A stretch of 33,502 nucleotides of DNA from Planctomycetaceae bacterium (GTDB lineage Bacteria; Planctomycetota; Planctomycetia; Planctomycetales; Planctomycetaceae). Numbering within the stretch: position 1 is the stretch's first letter; the number at the start of each line of letters is the position of its first letter. Position numbers and translations under genes: made by a program. Shown here one piece after another: positions 19,701 through 27,241 of the stretch. The notes beneath the pieces are model-generated. The model searched no databases and was not told the DNA's origin. It worked only from the letters and a program-made list of their open reading frames with translations. The stretch lies in the NCBI GenBank assembly GCA_947476295.1, contig CANJQC010000053.1, positions 1 to 33,502 of the forward strand, in the 5' to 3' direction.

Positions 19701-20126
19701 CAGTACGCCGATCGATTCATCCGGCAGTTTCTTGTCGGGAGGCATCTCATGCGATTCGTAACGCACGGCCTGCAGCATCAAACTGTCGTCGATGTTTCCC
19801 GCGACAATTGCCGCACCGGATTCGCCACCGGTCAGGATCGCCTCACGGGAATCCAGCCGCAAGCCGCCTTTCTGCTTGTCGTCACCGTGGCACGCATAAC
19901 AATTCTCCGCGAGCAATGGGCGGACTTTTGTTTCGAAGAATATCCGATCTGCCGCAGTGAATTGAAGCACGTCCTCCAACTTCTGCGGATCAATCTGTTC
20001 GTCTGCAAATACCGAAGACTGCGACGCCATTGCCAAAATTGTGATCAGGCACCATCGCAAAGGTCGCGACAGAATCATCGGTAACAACCGCCAGCAATTG
20101 CGATTTCGTATGACCCTGGATTGCAT
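16797..20126 (-). CDS. PSD1 domain-containing protein with LamG insert (DUF1549/DUF1553)
   Basis: 1109 residues. Start ATG at 20126 has GAGG seven bases upstream; Met17 is an alternative. The signal peptide spans about 20-41 (LRWCLITILAMASQSSVFA). PSCyt1 has the heme motif CYACH at 76-80. DUF1549 follows ([35 protein letters not shown]) with a second CxxCH (CARCHDHKFDP), then DUF1553 ([34 protein letters not shown]). A concanavalin-like LamG domain (about 860-1050, ending SFFDGLLDDVRLSSTAL) sits just before the terminal ADLCHVILNSSEFLYVK block, splitting the DUF1553 tail. LamG may bind polysaccharide or protein. There is no adjacent DUF1501 gene, unlike the other PSD1 locus. A DUF1080 gene lies upstream, separated by a terminator hairpin. 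Confidence 0.92.
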   Translation of the reverse strand: MQSRVIRNRNCWRLLPMILSRPLRWCLITILAMASQSSVFADEQIDPQKLEDVLQFTAADRIFFETKVRPLLAENCYACHGDDKQKGGLRLDSREAILTGGESGAAIVAGNIDDSLMLQAVRYESHEMPPDKKLPDESIGVLDEWVRRGAPWAKAGAAAMKKAERGFSNEERAWWALQPVKAVAPPVDAEDRWSRNEIDRFIHAGLAKQNLQPAAEADRAALIRRLSFDLIGLPPTAEEVANFVSDINPGAYDKLVDRLLASPHYGERWARHWLDIVRYADSDGYRIDHYRPDAWRFRDYIIRSLNSDKPWDRFVQEQLAGDEMFPDSSDALIATGYMRHWIYEYNNRDVRGQWDIILNEITDTTGDVFLGVGLQCARCHDHKFDPVLQKDYFRLRAFFEAIDPQDKFVVAATAEQQSFESQLLEWETQTVELRTQIAELEAPYRSKVTRDAIEIFPMDIQHILNAPAESLPPLEHQLRNLAWRQVDYEYDRLDDKIKGDRKDRLLELRRNMEKHNSARPAALPTAMVVTDVGSHAPPTIIPKRLTEVGPGYLSIIDSGDAAIDPPDANKKTTGRRSALAKWLTQADNPLSTRVIVNRIWQGHFGRGLAQNASDFGTLGGSPSHPELLDWLTDHFVNNGWQLKDLHRIIVTSATYRQSSQHPQLAAYQIVDPANRFYWRFNTRRLDAEQIRDAILAVTGQLDLKAGGPGVQSDVPRRSIYLRVMRNERDALLDVFDLPLFFTSTSSRDTTTSPVQSLQLFNSQIMMNHSLKFADRLGHSATGDPATSAPEELRRTRERLQSLWTSALGRWPSDAEVLDAQQFIVEQTERIASERTSMELAAVPIGRIPHRDGQAVIIDPNERPLRLSADSAELRHGATFTVEACLQIRSVYESGAIRTIAAKWDEKKEQSGWSFGVTGKASRRKPQTLVLQLFGDADGEGLREVALFSDQHVELNTPYFAAVSVTPAASGPDSGTATFYLKNLANDDELMQVAAIKHSISSDVSNSVPLSLGFRTGSNDSFFDGLLDDVRLSSTALPVQQLLLISEKPVSETHGFWQFEPVPGILEDSSDHALRLSAQQGSNTPATPAHAALADLCHVILNSSEFLYVK

Positions 20127-20157
20127 TGAGATGCCTCAAGTCATTCCTGAACTGCTA

Positions 20158-20209
20158 AGAACCCCTGAAAAAAACCTCCGCAGATCACGCAGGTTTTGTT
20201 AGGGGTTCT
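20158..20209 (-). terminator. nested hairpin terminator between the DUF1080 and PSD1-LamG genes
   Basis: Outer arms AGAACCCCT (20158-20166) and AGGGGTTCT (20201-20209) enclose an inner stem AAAACCT/AGGTTTT. On the minus strand the inner stem runs into TTTTTTT, a terminator-like arrangement about 30 bases after the DUF1080 stop. It suggests that the PSD1-LamG gene has its own promoter in this gap, although none was recognised. Confidence 0.6.
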
Positions 20210-20240
20210 AATAAAGACATTGACCACACTGCAGGAACCG

Positions 20241-21206
20241 CTACTTCTTGACAACCCAAATATTGCGGTACACCACGGGATTGCCATGGCCCTGAAGATA
20301 GATCACGTCAGGCGAATCCGCTTCCGGGTTCTTCCCCGGCGTCCCATGCGTCAGCTCAAGATCGTTATGAATAGCAATGCCGTTGTGCTTGATAGTGACA
20401 CGAGCGTTCTTCACTTTCTTGGCACCCTCGTAACGAGCTGCCGTGAAGTCCATGTCATAAGTCTGCCATGTGAGCGGAGGGAAGCAAGCGTTTACTTTGG
20501 GTTTTGAAATCTGATAGATCCCGCCGCACTCGTTGTTTTCACCTTCCAGGCCAAACGAATCTAGTACCTGGCATTCGTAGCGGCCTTGAATATAGACACC
20601 ACTATTGCCACGTGCCTGACCGCGTGCCGCAGGCTTGAATGGTGTACGAAACTCAATGTGCATTTTGTAGTCGCCGAACTTTTCTTTCGTCTCACAATCC
20701 GCCGCCAGCAAATCTTTCATGGTGATCTTGCCGCCTTCAAACTGATCTGCAGACGTTCCGTCAAACAACACGATCGCACCTTCTGGAGCTTTGGCACCCA
20801 GTGTCGGACTCTTACGTTCGACCTTTTTCAAGGTCCCCGTTTCTGTTCCATCTTTCGAATACAAAACGGCCTTGCCATCTTTCAGAATCGCATGGCCATG
20901 TTCTTCGGCAACGATTTTTGTTTCGCTGTCTATTGTTTCACCATGGGCCAGAATTTTTTCATCACCCGTCCAGCCATGACCAGGCAATCCTCCTGGATAC
21001 GCCACAGCGTCGAACTTGTGATCCCCCAGGGCGATGACCTGTAGACCGAGCGCAACGTTCCCGCTGTCGGTCTTGATTTCGCCTGCGTATTCGCCTTGCA
21101 GGACGTAGTCCGGGCCAGCCTCTTCGACCGTCAGGAAGGTGTCGTCTGCAACTACCACCGCCGCCAGCAAAGGCAGCACTGCCAACAAATGAAATGTCCG
21201 AATCAT
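20241..21206 (-). CDS. DUF1080 (3-keto-disaccharide hydrolase-like) exported protein
   Basis: 321 residues from ATG at 21206, chosen because the signal peptide MIRTFHLLAVLPLLAAVVVA begins there; the open frame further upstream shows no plausible protein. An N-terminal region (about 20-125) has beta-rich segments (VLQGEYAGEIKTDSG, GLPGHGW). The DUF1080 domain fills the C-terminal two thirds: GAIVLFDGTSADQFEGG, FGDYKMHIEFRTPF, RGNSGVYIQGRYECQVLDSFG, NECGGIYQISKPKVNACFPP and the terminal NPVVYRNIWVVKK. This concanavalin-like family includes hydrolases of 3-keto-glycosides and many uncharacterised exported planctomycete proteins. It is followed by a terminator hairpin and lies 139 bases downstream of the kinase gene. 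Confidence 0.9.
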   Translation of the reverse strand: MIRTFHLLAVLPLLAAVVVADDTFLTVEEAGPDYVLQGEYAGEIKTDSGNVALGLQVIALGDHKFDAVAYPGGLPGHGWTGDEKILAHGETIDSETKIVAEEHGHAILKDGKAVLYSKDGTETGTLKKVERKSPTLGAKAPEGAIVLFDGTSADQFEGGKITMKDLLAADCETKEKFGDYKMHIEFRTPFKPAARGQARGNSGVYIQGRYECQVLDSFGLEGENNECGGIYQISKPKVNACFPPLTWQTYDMDFTAARYEGAKKVKNARVTIKHNGIAIHNDLELTHGTPGKNPEADSPDVIYLQGHGNPVVYRNIWVVKK

Positions 21207-21345
21207 AAGATTTGATCTCGCTCTTTCCGTTCTTGAATCAACCACCCCTGAAGAGAGCCATTGACCGATGATCGGTTTCAGTCGCTCCTCAGGACAGCTT
21301 TGCATTGTAGAAACTTCTGCCCGAAAACTCGACGGACAGCAGGTA

Positions 21346-23712
21346 CTAAGCAGCCGGTTCGACGTTAACCACAATTGTTGTGTCTGTCTTCGAGCCAGGA
21401 GCCAGTTCAACGTCCTGCAACAGAGGCTCAACCTTCAGGCGGATTTCATATCGCCCTTTCGCATCTTTCGGCACTTGCCAGCGTAATGTTGCGGATCGCG
21501 GATCGATCTCGATCCCGGCTGGCGAACCTTCTGCGATTCGCAACTGCAGGACGCGCCCGATGAATGGAATGGGACGATCGGAAAGTTTCAATTCGAATGC
21601 TTCGCCAGCTTTCGTCTTCTGTTCTGCGACCGTTGGCAGAGACAATGCAATCGGCATCGGTCGGACGATCAGCGTGAGCAAGCCCGTCGCCAGGACTTCA
21701 TCTGTGTGTGTGTTGCACAATTCCACAGTCACCGTATGTCGGCCAGCATCGTTGTCGGACGTCAGCCATTCGAACAAACCTGTGACCGGATGTACCGACA
21801 TCCCCGGCCATTGATCTTTGCCTAGGCGATACGTCAGACCACTGTCCTCAGCAAGCGGCGGCGACGCAGCCATCGAAACTTTAATTGCCTGTTGTGTGAG
21901 GAATTTCAATGGCTGTGTGCGCGGTAACGAGCACCGAGTCATTCCGGCTTCCACAGTGACACGGTACGTGGTTTGTGCAACGACGATGGCAGAGCCCTTG
22001 TCCATAAAGATGCACTCGACCGGGAGAACATACTCCGCCGGCGACTGAAACTGTGAAATCGTCCATTCAACCAGACCTGTTAACGGATCAATTGTCGCTG
22101 CTGCCGGCGCTCCTGTTCCTAGGCGAAACGTCAGACTGCCAGCGGCCATGCCGCTCGGAACGGAACCGTCGAATTCCGGCTGATACCTCACGACCCTTAC
22201 ATCGCGCACGGAGGCCGGATACGCTGGTTTCAATCTGATTTTCGGAATGTTGGCGTTGGGATTCTGTGCAATGTAAGGTTGGCTGGGATTCGGCATTCGA
22301 TCGGAAGAAGAGTCGCGATTCGCAGTCAGGTAAACAGAGATGATCGCGATGGCCGCGCAGCAGAAAACCGTTGCAATCGTTTCCGCACTGCGGTATTTTC
22401 TGACGCCGATCGCGAGCGGGATCGCTGTTCGCTGTCGGACTTGCGGCAGGACCGGAAGCGTGACACTAAAAGCCTGATTCTGGTCATCATTCGTGGTGAG
22501 CATCAGATCCACAGGCGCGCCGGAATCCATTTCTTTCAGGAACTGACGGTAGCCGGCGTCCTGCGTATCAATCTCGCCGTTGCCGGCAACTCCCAGCACG
22601 AAACAGGAGTCTTTAAGTCCGGCGTCCAGCATGGCCTTTCGCAGAGATTCCTGAGTCAACTCACTACAAAACGGCGTAAGTGCGTTAATTACCTCTGCGG
22701 CGGTCTGAAATCGGGCACTCGGATCACGCAGCGTCATCCGTCGCAGGATGCCATCCACAACCTCAGGAATCTCGGGACGATGTTTTCTCGCTGACGGTGC
22801 GTCTTTTGAACACCGTGCCATGAGGACCTGCAACGGGTTGTCGCCAGGGAACGGCACACGTCCTGTGACCAAGCGAAAAAACGTGCATCCCAGACTATAG
22901 AGATCACTGCGAGCATCAACCGTGGCTGTATCCCAGCCCTGTTCGGGTGACATGTAGTCGGGAGTTCCCATGACCTGCCCTGCGCGAGTGACCGAAGTTT
23001 TTTCTTCGCCTTCGTCACTCAGTTGCACCAAGCCCATGTCCATGATCTTGACAGTGCCCTTGCCATCGGGCGACCAGTCGATCATCAGGTTTCCCGGTTT
23101 AATGTCGCGATGTACCATCTTCTGTCCATGGGCATGTTGCAGGCCGACGGCTGCCTGGCGAATGATGTCGCAGGCGACGCTGACAGGAATCTCGCTGATT
23201 CGCGACGTAATTCGATCCAGTTGATCGCCGTTCACATATTCCATCACCATGAAATCGACTTTGCCGACGCGACCTGCGTCCAGCGTGCGCACGATATTGC
23301 GATTGTTGAGCAACGAAGATGCGCGGATCTCGCGGCGAAATCGGCTCACGAGCGTTTGATTTCCAGTGAGCTTCCGAGACATAACCTTGATAGCGACGAC
23401 AGCTCCGGTTTTGACGTCCCGCGCTTTGAACACATGTCCCATGCCGCCCTTGCCGACCGGTGTCAGCAGACGATATTTTCCCAGAACGAAACCAGTCTGG
23501 CGTTTGAGCAACTGATTGGCTTGCCATTGCGTCAACAGTCCCTGCGTGACCAATTCCGTGGCAAGACTTTCCACGGTTTCAGCGTCCGGCTTAGCGGCAC
23601 GATCTTGGTGCAGGTGTTTCGCAGCGTTCTGCGCAGCGTCCCATTGCGCAGCTGGCAACAGCCCGCTGTGTTTGAGCAGCGATAAAAATTCCGCCACATG
23701 CAATTGCGCCAT
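21346..23712 (-). CDS. membrane-anchored serine/threonine protein kinase with extracytoplasmic Ig-like repeats
   Basis: 788 residues. A short N-terminal helical region (LATELVTQGLLTQWQANQLL) typical of planctomycete kinases precedes the kinase domain (about 80-350): glycine loop GKGGMG (87-92), VAIKV with Lys109, HRDIKPGNLM (201-210), DMG at 225-227 instead of DFG, and SPE at 255-257. One membrane helix lies at about 446-464 (IATVFCCAAIAIISVYLTA). Outside the membrane are three related beta-sandwich-like repeats (about 527-567, 626-665, 722-760) with the pattern LxxRLG...P...IDPxTGLxEW, similar to putative-Ig/cadherin-like repeats, possibly a sensor. The start has no obvious ribosome binding site. 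It is preceded by proC 65 bases upstream. Confidence 0.92.
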   Translation of the reverse strand: MAQLHVAEFLSLLKHSGLLPAAQWDAAQNAAKHLHQDRAAKPDAETVESLATELVTQGLLTQWQANQLLKRQTGFVLGKYRLLTPVGKGGMGHVFKARDVKTGAVVAIKVMSRKLTGNQTLVSRFRREIRASSLLNNRNIVRTLDAGRVGKVDFMVMEYVNGDQLDRITSRISEIPVSVACDIIRQAAVGLQHAHGQKMVHRDIKPGNLMIDWSPDGKGTVKIMDMGLVQLSDEGEEKTSVTRAGQVMGTPDYMSPEQGWDTATVDARSDLYSLGCTFFRLVTGRVPFPGDNPLQVLMARCSKDAPSARKHRPEIPEVVDGILRRMTLRDPSARFQTAAEVINALTPFCSELTQESLRKAMLDAGLKDSCFVLGVAGNGEIDTQDAGYRQFLKEMDSGAPVDLMLTTNDDQNQAFSVTLPVLPQVRQRTAIPLAIGVRKYRSAETIATVFCCAAIAIISVYLTANRDSSSDRMPNPSQPYIAQNPNANIPKIRLKPAYPASVRDVRVVRYQPEFDGSVPSGMAAGSLTFRLGTGAPAAATIDPLTGLVEWTISQFQSPAEYVLPVECIFMDKGSAIVVAQTTYRVTVEAGMTRCSLPRTQPLKFLTQQAIKVSMAASPPLAEDSGLTYRLGKDQWPGMSVHPVTGLFEWLTSDNDAGRHTVTVELCNTHTDEVLATGLLTLIVRPMPIALSLPTVAEQKTKAGEAFELKLSDRPIPFIGRVLQLRIAEGSPAGIEIDPRSATLRWQVPKDAKGRYEIRLKVEPLLQDVELAPGSKTDTTIVVNVEPAA

Positions 23713-23777
23713 TGCGGTGTTGTAACGATTGGTTGCGGAAAATCAATAATAATAATGTGTACATATAGCCTTGCGGT

Positions 23778-24614
23778 TTAGTCTATGGTCCCAAGGACCA
23801 CTGAACGCAGCGTAGCGGCTTCCACCGCGTCGATCAGCGCCGCGCGGACTCCGCCCTGTTCCATCGCGTGCAGGCCGGCGATTGTCGTGCCGCCGGGACT
23901 GGTGACCGAATCTTTCAGCACACCGGGATGCAGGCCGGTGCTGAGCAGCATCTCCGCCGCACCCGCGAGTGTCTGTGCCGCCAGTCGAGTCGCGATCGCA
24001 CGAGGCAGTCCCATTTTGACGCCGCCGTCACTCAGCGCCTCTATGATCTGAAACACATACGCCGGACCACTGCCGCTCAAACCAGTCACTGCATCCAGAA
24101 GTGGTTCAGGCACTGATTCCACAAGTCCCACTGTCGTCAGCAACTCACTAATCAGTTTTGCATCATCGCCAGTCGCAGCAGAACCAATCGCTAGGCCGCA
24201 GGCTCCCCGACCGATCAGACACGGTGTATTCGGCATCACACGAATTACGCGCGTCCCCTTAGGCAACCATTGCTCAAGCCGCGCGATGGGAATCCCGGCC
24301 GCAATTGAAACGACAAGCGGCGCTGATTTGCTGTTGGGCGTGAAGGATTCAGCCCATGGTTTGATGGCATCGCTCATCACCTGCGGCTTGACGGCCAGAA
24401 TGACGATCGTCGCTCCCTTGATGGCATCCGTGGCGGAATCAAACAGCCGCACACCTTCACCGACCTTCGTCTCAAAAGCCGCACGCGATGCTTCAATCGG
24501 ATCGTATCCGCTAATCTGCTCGAGCATGAGCAACTCGCGGACAAATCCAGCCGCCAAGGCTGTTGCCATTTGCCCTGTACCAATAAACGCAATTTTCTGA
24601 GTCAACCAGTTCAT
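23778..24614 (-). CDS. proC: pyrroline-5-carboxylate reductase
   Basis: 278 residues, the normal length. It catalyses the last step of proline synthesis, NAD(P)H reduction of 1-pyrroline-5-carboxylate, in the cytoplasm. The Rossmann motif IGTGQMA is at residues 11-17, followed by VILAVKPQVM, VIRVMPNTP (about 124-132) and the family signature region GLSGSGPAYVFQIIEAL near 180-196. The C-terminal signature TSPGGTTIAGLHAMEQGGVRAAL is complete, and all key segments are intact. It is upstream of the kinase gene on the same strand and downstream of a broken SRAP gene; no functional link to either is apparent. Confidence 0.95.
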   Translation of the reverse strand: MNWLTQKIAFIGTGQMATALAAGFVRELLMLEQISGYDPIEASRAAFETKVGEGVRLFDSATDAIKGATIVILAVKPQVMSDAIKPWAESFTPNSKSAPLVVSIAAGIPIARLEQWLPKGTRVIRVMPNTPCLIGRGACGLAIGSAATGDDAKLISELLTTVGLVESVPEPLLDAVTGLSGSGPAYVFQIIEALSDGGVKMGLPRAIATRLAAQTLAGAAEMLLSTGLHPGVLKDSVTSPGGTTIAGLHAMEQGGVRAALIDAVEAATLRSVVLGTID

Positions 24615-24846
24615 ATGATTTCTGCACTAAGCATTGTGAGGCTGATGATTGAGCCGCGAGTATAAGGAATGAGTCATCAATTGTTTAGCCTCCACGCCGG
24701 CGGCGTGAGCGAGTTTCTGCAGCCTAGACATTTTTGTCCGAGACTTCGCCAGACAGCGTCGCTTTGTCACCAGGCTGGTGAGGCACATTAACCACTGCTT
24801 CAAGCACGATTTTCGAACACCCGGCGGACATGGATGTCCATCCTGT

Positions 24847-25285
24847 CTACATAACGCATTCCGGCGAATCGACAATTGGACGGTTGACGATGGTTGAGAC
24901 CGCAGATCGAATCAGGTGTCCGTTCTCAAACGGCTTCAACAACGCTTGCAGTGCTGCTTTGTCGGTCGATGGATTCAGCCAGTCGCCCCAGGCTTCGACA
25001 GGAAGGATCACAGGCATTCGATCGTGGAGCGACTGCAGATCGGCGTTGGCGTTGATTGTCAGAATGGCGCAGGATTGCACAGTTTTTCTTTGCCCAGAAC
25101 GGAATAAGTCCCCAGCGGAGCATTACGGCTTCTCGGACGGCGGCTGCGGACTCCGCCACGCGAACGGTGAACACGGACTGCGTCGGTGCAATGTTAAAAC
25201 GGGGAACAAAATGCGGGAGATCTTGGAGCCCGAAAAGTTCCTGCAATCTGGGAGCTGGTGTTTTCAAAGTATAGCGTCCGCACAT
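24847..25285 (-). pseudogene. broken SOS response-associated peptidase (SRAP/YedK-HMCES family) gene
   Basis: From ATG at 25285 the reading frame begins MCGRYTLKTP, with the catalytic Cys2 of SRAP proteins, and continues through PRFNIAPTQ to LRWGLIPFWAKK. It then jumps straight to the family's C-terminal part, which is in another frame: SCAILTINANADLQSLHDRMPVIL, ending at the stop at 24847. The intervening 80 or so residues, including the NARSET and RCLIPADGFYEW-type segments that complete the active site, are missing. So there is an internal deletion together with a frame change near 25080. Intact members are abasic-site DNA-protein crosslinkers of about 220 residues. The product cannot be functional. 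Confidence 0.82.
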
Positions 25286-25432
25286 GCGGAAGACTCCCGA
25301 TGGAAACGCGACGTTCGCAGTCAAGTCAGACCATTTTGACAGAAGCTTTTGAAAAACCAACGCCGACAGCGTACAACTTGTTAGTTGAATTCGGCGAAGC
25401 ACTCAGAATTTGAAAGGCATAAGGTGTCTGTG

Positions 25433-26053
25433 ATGGATGATAAGACAAAGGCTGCACAGAACAAAGAACCGAAGTCCGATGATACCGCATCGCAAAAAGA
25501 CGCCGCGAAGAAGCAACTCAAGGTCGCAACATTTGGCGGTGGCTGTTTCTGGTGTACCGAAGCCGTTTTTTTAAAGCTTAAAGGCGTAGAAAAAGTCGTC
25601 AGTGGCTATACCGGAGGCTCGGTCAGGAATCCAACCTATGCGCAGGTCAGTGAAGGTTTCACCGGGCATGCCGAAGTCATCCGCATTGAATACAATCCGG
25701 ACGAAATCAAGTTCGAACAACTGCTCGATGTCTTCTTCCACACGCACGACCCCACGACAAAGAATCGTCAGGGAGCGGACGTTGGTACCCAGTATCGATC
25801 GGCGGTCTTCTTTCACGATGAAGAACAGAAAGAAGCTGCGAAGAAAGTGATCGCAGAACTGGACAAATCCGGCGACTTCGACGACCCCATCGTGACCACG
25901 CTGGAAGAAATGAAAGTCTTCTATCCTGCCGAAGATTATCACCAGGACTACTTCGCTCAAAACCCCGGCAACCCTTACTGCAAGGCAGTGGTCGGGCCGA
26001 AGGTGAGCAAGTTTATGAAGCGGTATAAGAATATGGCGAAGAAGGACGAGTAG
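25433..26053 (+). CDS. msrA: peptide-methionine (S)-S-oxide reductase MsrA
   Basis: 206 residues from ATG at 25433, chosen because AAGGTG lies six to twelve bases upstream; an earlier in-frame ATG at 25385 has no such site. It reduces methionine-S-sulfoxide in proteins. The active-site motif GGCFWC is at residues 36-41 (nucleophile Cys38). Other hallmarks are VVSGYTGG, GHAEVIRIEY, the FFHTHDPTT segment, QYRSAVFF and YHQDYFAQNPGNPYC. The first 25 residues are a charged Lys/Asp/Ser-rich extension without a clear signal peptide, so the location is probably cytoplasmic. The stop codon lies one base from the stop of the convergent DUF1573 gene, leaving no room for a terminator. Confidence 0.95.
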   Translation: MDDKTKAAQNKEPKSDDTASQKDAAKKQLKVATFGGGCFWCTEAVFLKLKGVEKVVSGYTGGSVRNPTYAQVSEGFTGHAEVIRIEYNPDEIKFEQLLDVFFHTHDPTTKNRQGADVGTQYRSAVFFHDEEQKEAAKKVIAELDKSGDFDDPIVTTLEEMKVFYPAEDYHQDYFAQNPGNPYCKAVVGPKVSKFMKRYKNMAKKDE

Positions 26054-26054
26054 C

Positions 26055-27176
26055 CTACTTCCAGATCAGGTTGATCGGCACGGTGACCATTTCTCTTGCG
26101 TCGCCGTCTGTGGCATTTAATGTCAGCACGGCCTGCTCAATGCCGCGCGCCGGAAGTTCACTGATCGATAGCTGCACGTTGACGGTCTGATGATCCGGAA
26201 CCGTGCCGGGAACAGATTCGTACTTGGCCACGATATCCGGTGGAAACGTGTCGCAGTGGGTGACCTTCCAGCGACTCGGAAGATCAAAGGCGATCACCAT
26301 CCCGACGGATTCTTCAGGGGCCGATGTGTTGAGCACGATCCGACCAGTCTCTGGTGACACTCGGACTGCGTCGGATGGATCTCGTTTGCTGTCACCGACC
26401 ATGACCGGAACCTGAATCATCGGAAACTCAGCGTCATCGGTGGCGATATTGATGACTCCGCGATGCCTCCCCTCAGGCGCGTTTTCGCGAAACTGGACGG
26501 ATACCGAGGTGCGACTCGCACCTTCACGATTGAACTGTCCGACAAGCTCCGCCGTGAACAGTGACGACGATCCCGAAACGCCGGTGACTTTCATCGGCTT
26601 GTCGGCAGATTTCGGTCGAAAATCCGACACTGTCACGATGTGCTGCTGACCAGCACTCACTGCTCCCATCACCATCAACACACGCGGTTCAACGATCAGC
26701 GACTTCTCCGGCAGCACGGCTTTCACTGCAAGAGTGACGTGACGCGGCTTCGGATCCAAATAAGACACCGTGACTGTATATTCGCGAAACCCGGACGGCT
26801 CGTTGCTTAATCGAATTGGCAGTGTCAGTTTCTCGATCGCTCCGGGATCTATTTCATTCGCACTGATATTCGGGGCAAGACAGCCGCAACTTGGCTCCAT
26901 GCCCGTGATCTGCACTTTTTCAGAGCCATTGTTTCGAAGATAAAACACGGGCGTCAGAGTCGGCTGTTGAGGGACTGGCGCAGGCCCGTAGTCGGCCAGA
27001 TATTCAGAAAACACCAGTGCCGGTCGACTTGTTGTCACAAGACATGGCGGCCCGTTGGAGTTTTGCGATCCAAACACGGCGGCAGTCAGGCATGGAACAA
27101 GAGCCAGCAATGCGACAATCCAGACAGGTGACGCACCGGATGCAACAATTCTTCGTTTTTTTTGTGCTGCGTTCAT
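26055..27176 (-). CDS. DUF1573 domain-containing exported protein
   Basis: 373 residues from ATG at 27176 (a TTG three codons earlier is also open). A hydrophobic segment at about 17-36 (WIVALLALVPCLTAAVFGS) is a signal peptide or anchor. The DUF1573 domain begins near residue 70 with FYLRNNGSEKVQITGMEPSCGCLAP; the Cys-Gly-Cys pair (97, 99) is the family hallmark. The rest consists of two or three immunoglobulin-like beta-sandwich segments (TLPIRLSNEPSGFREYTVTV, GVINIATDDAEFPMIQVPV). Function is unknown; the ASH-like fold suggests a structural or binding role in the periplasm. It is the last gene of a minus-strand run behind the nucleotidyltransferase, with a 65-base gap. Confidence 0.88.
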   Translation of the reverse strand: MNAAQKKRRIVASGASPVWIVALLALVPCLTAAVFGSQNSNGPPCLVTTSRPALVFSEYLADYGPAPVPQQPTLTPVFYLRNNGSEKVQITGMEPSCGCLAPNISANEIDPGAIEKLTLPIRLSNEPSGFREYTVTVSYLDPKPRHVTLAVKAVLPEKSLIVEPRVLMVMGAVSAGQQHIVTVSDFRPKSADKPMKVTGVSGSSSLFTAELVGQFNREGASRTSVSVQFRENAPEGRHRGVINIATDDAEFPMIQVPVMVGDSKRDPSDAVRVSPETGRIVLNTSAPEESVGMVIAFDLPSRWKVTHCDTFPPDIVAKYESVPGTVPDHQTVNVQLSISELPARGIEQAVLTLNATDGDAREMVTVPINLIWK

Positions 27177-27241
27177 GGTTGTCAATCACGGCGGGCCGGC
27201 GCGGCAAGTGGCCGCTGGTCCCACCCTGCGTTTCCTGCGTT

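Noticed and set aside
18522-20084. Long plus-strand open frame of 520 codons
   Set aside because: It is antisense to the strongly supported PSD1-LamG gene and its translation shows no family features; its length follows from codon bias of the true gene.
23742-23760. Short AAT trinucleotide run upstream of the kinase gene
   Set aside because: Only about four units; not distinguishable from an ordinary AT-rich intergenic stretch.
24627-24875. 82-codon minus-strand open frame between proC and the SRAP remnant
   Set aside because: No recognisable family, unusual composition, and overlap with the end of the SRAP remnant; most likely not a gene.
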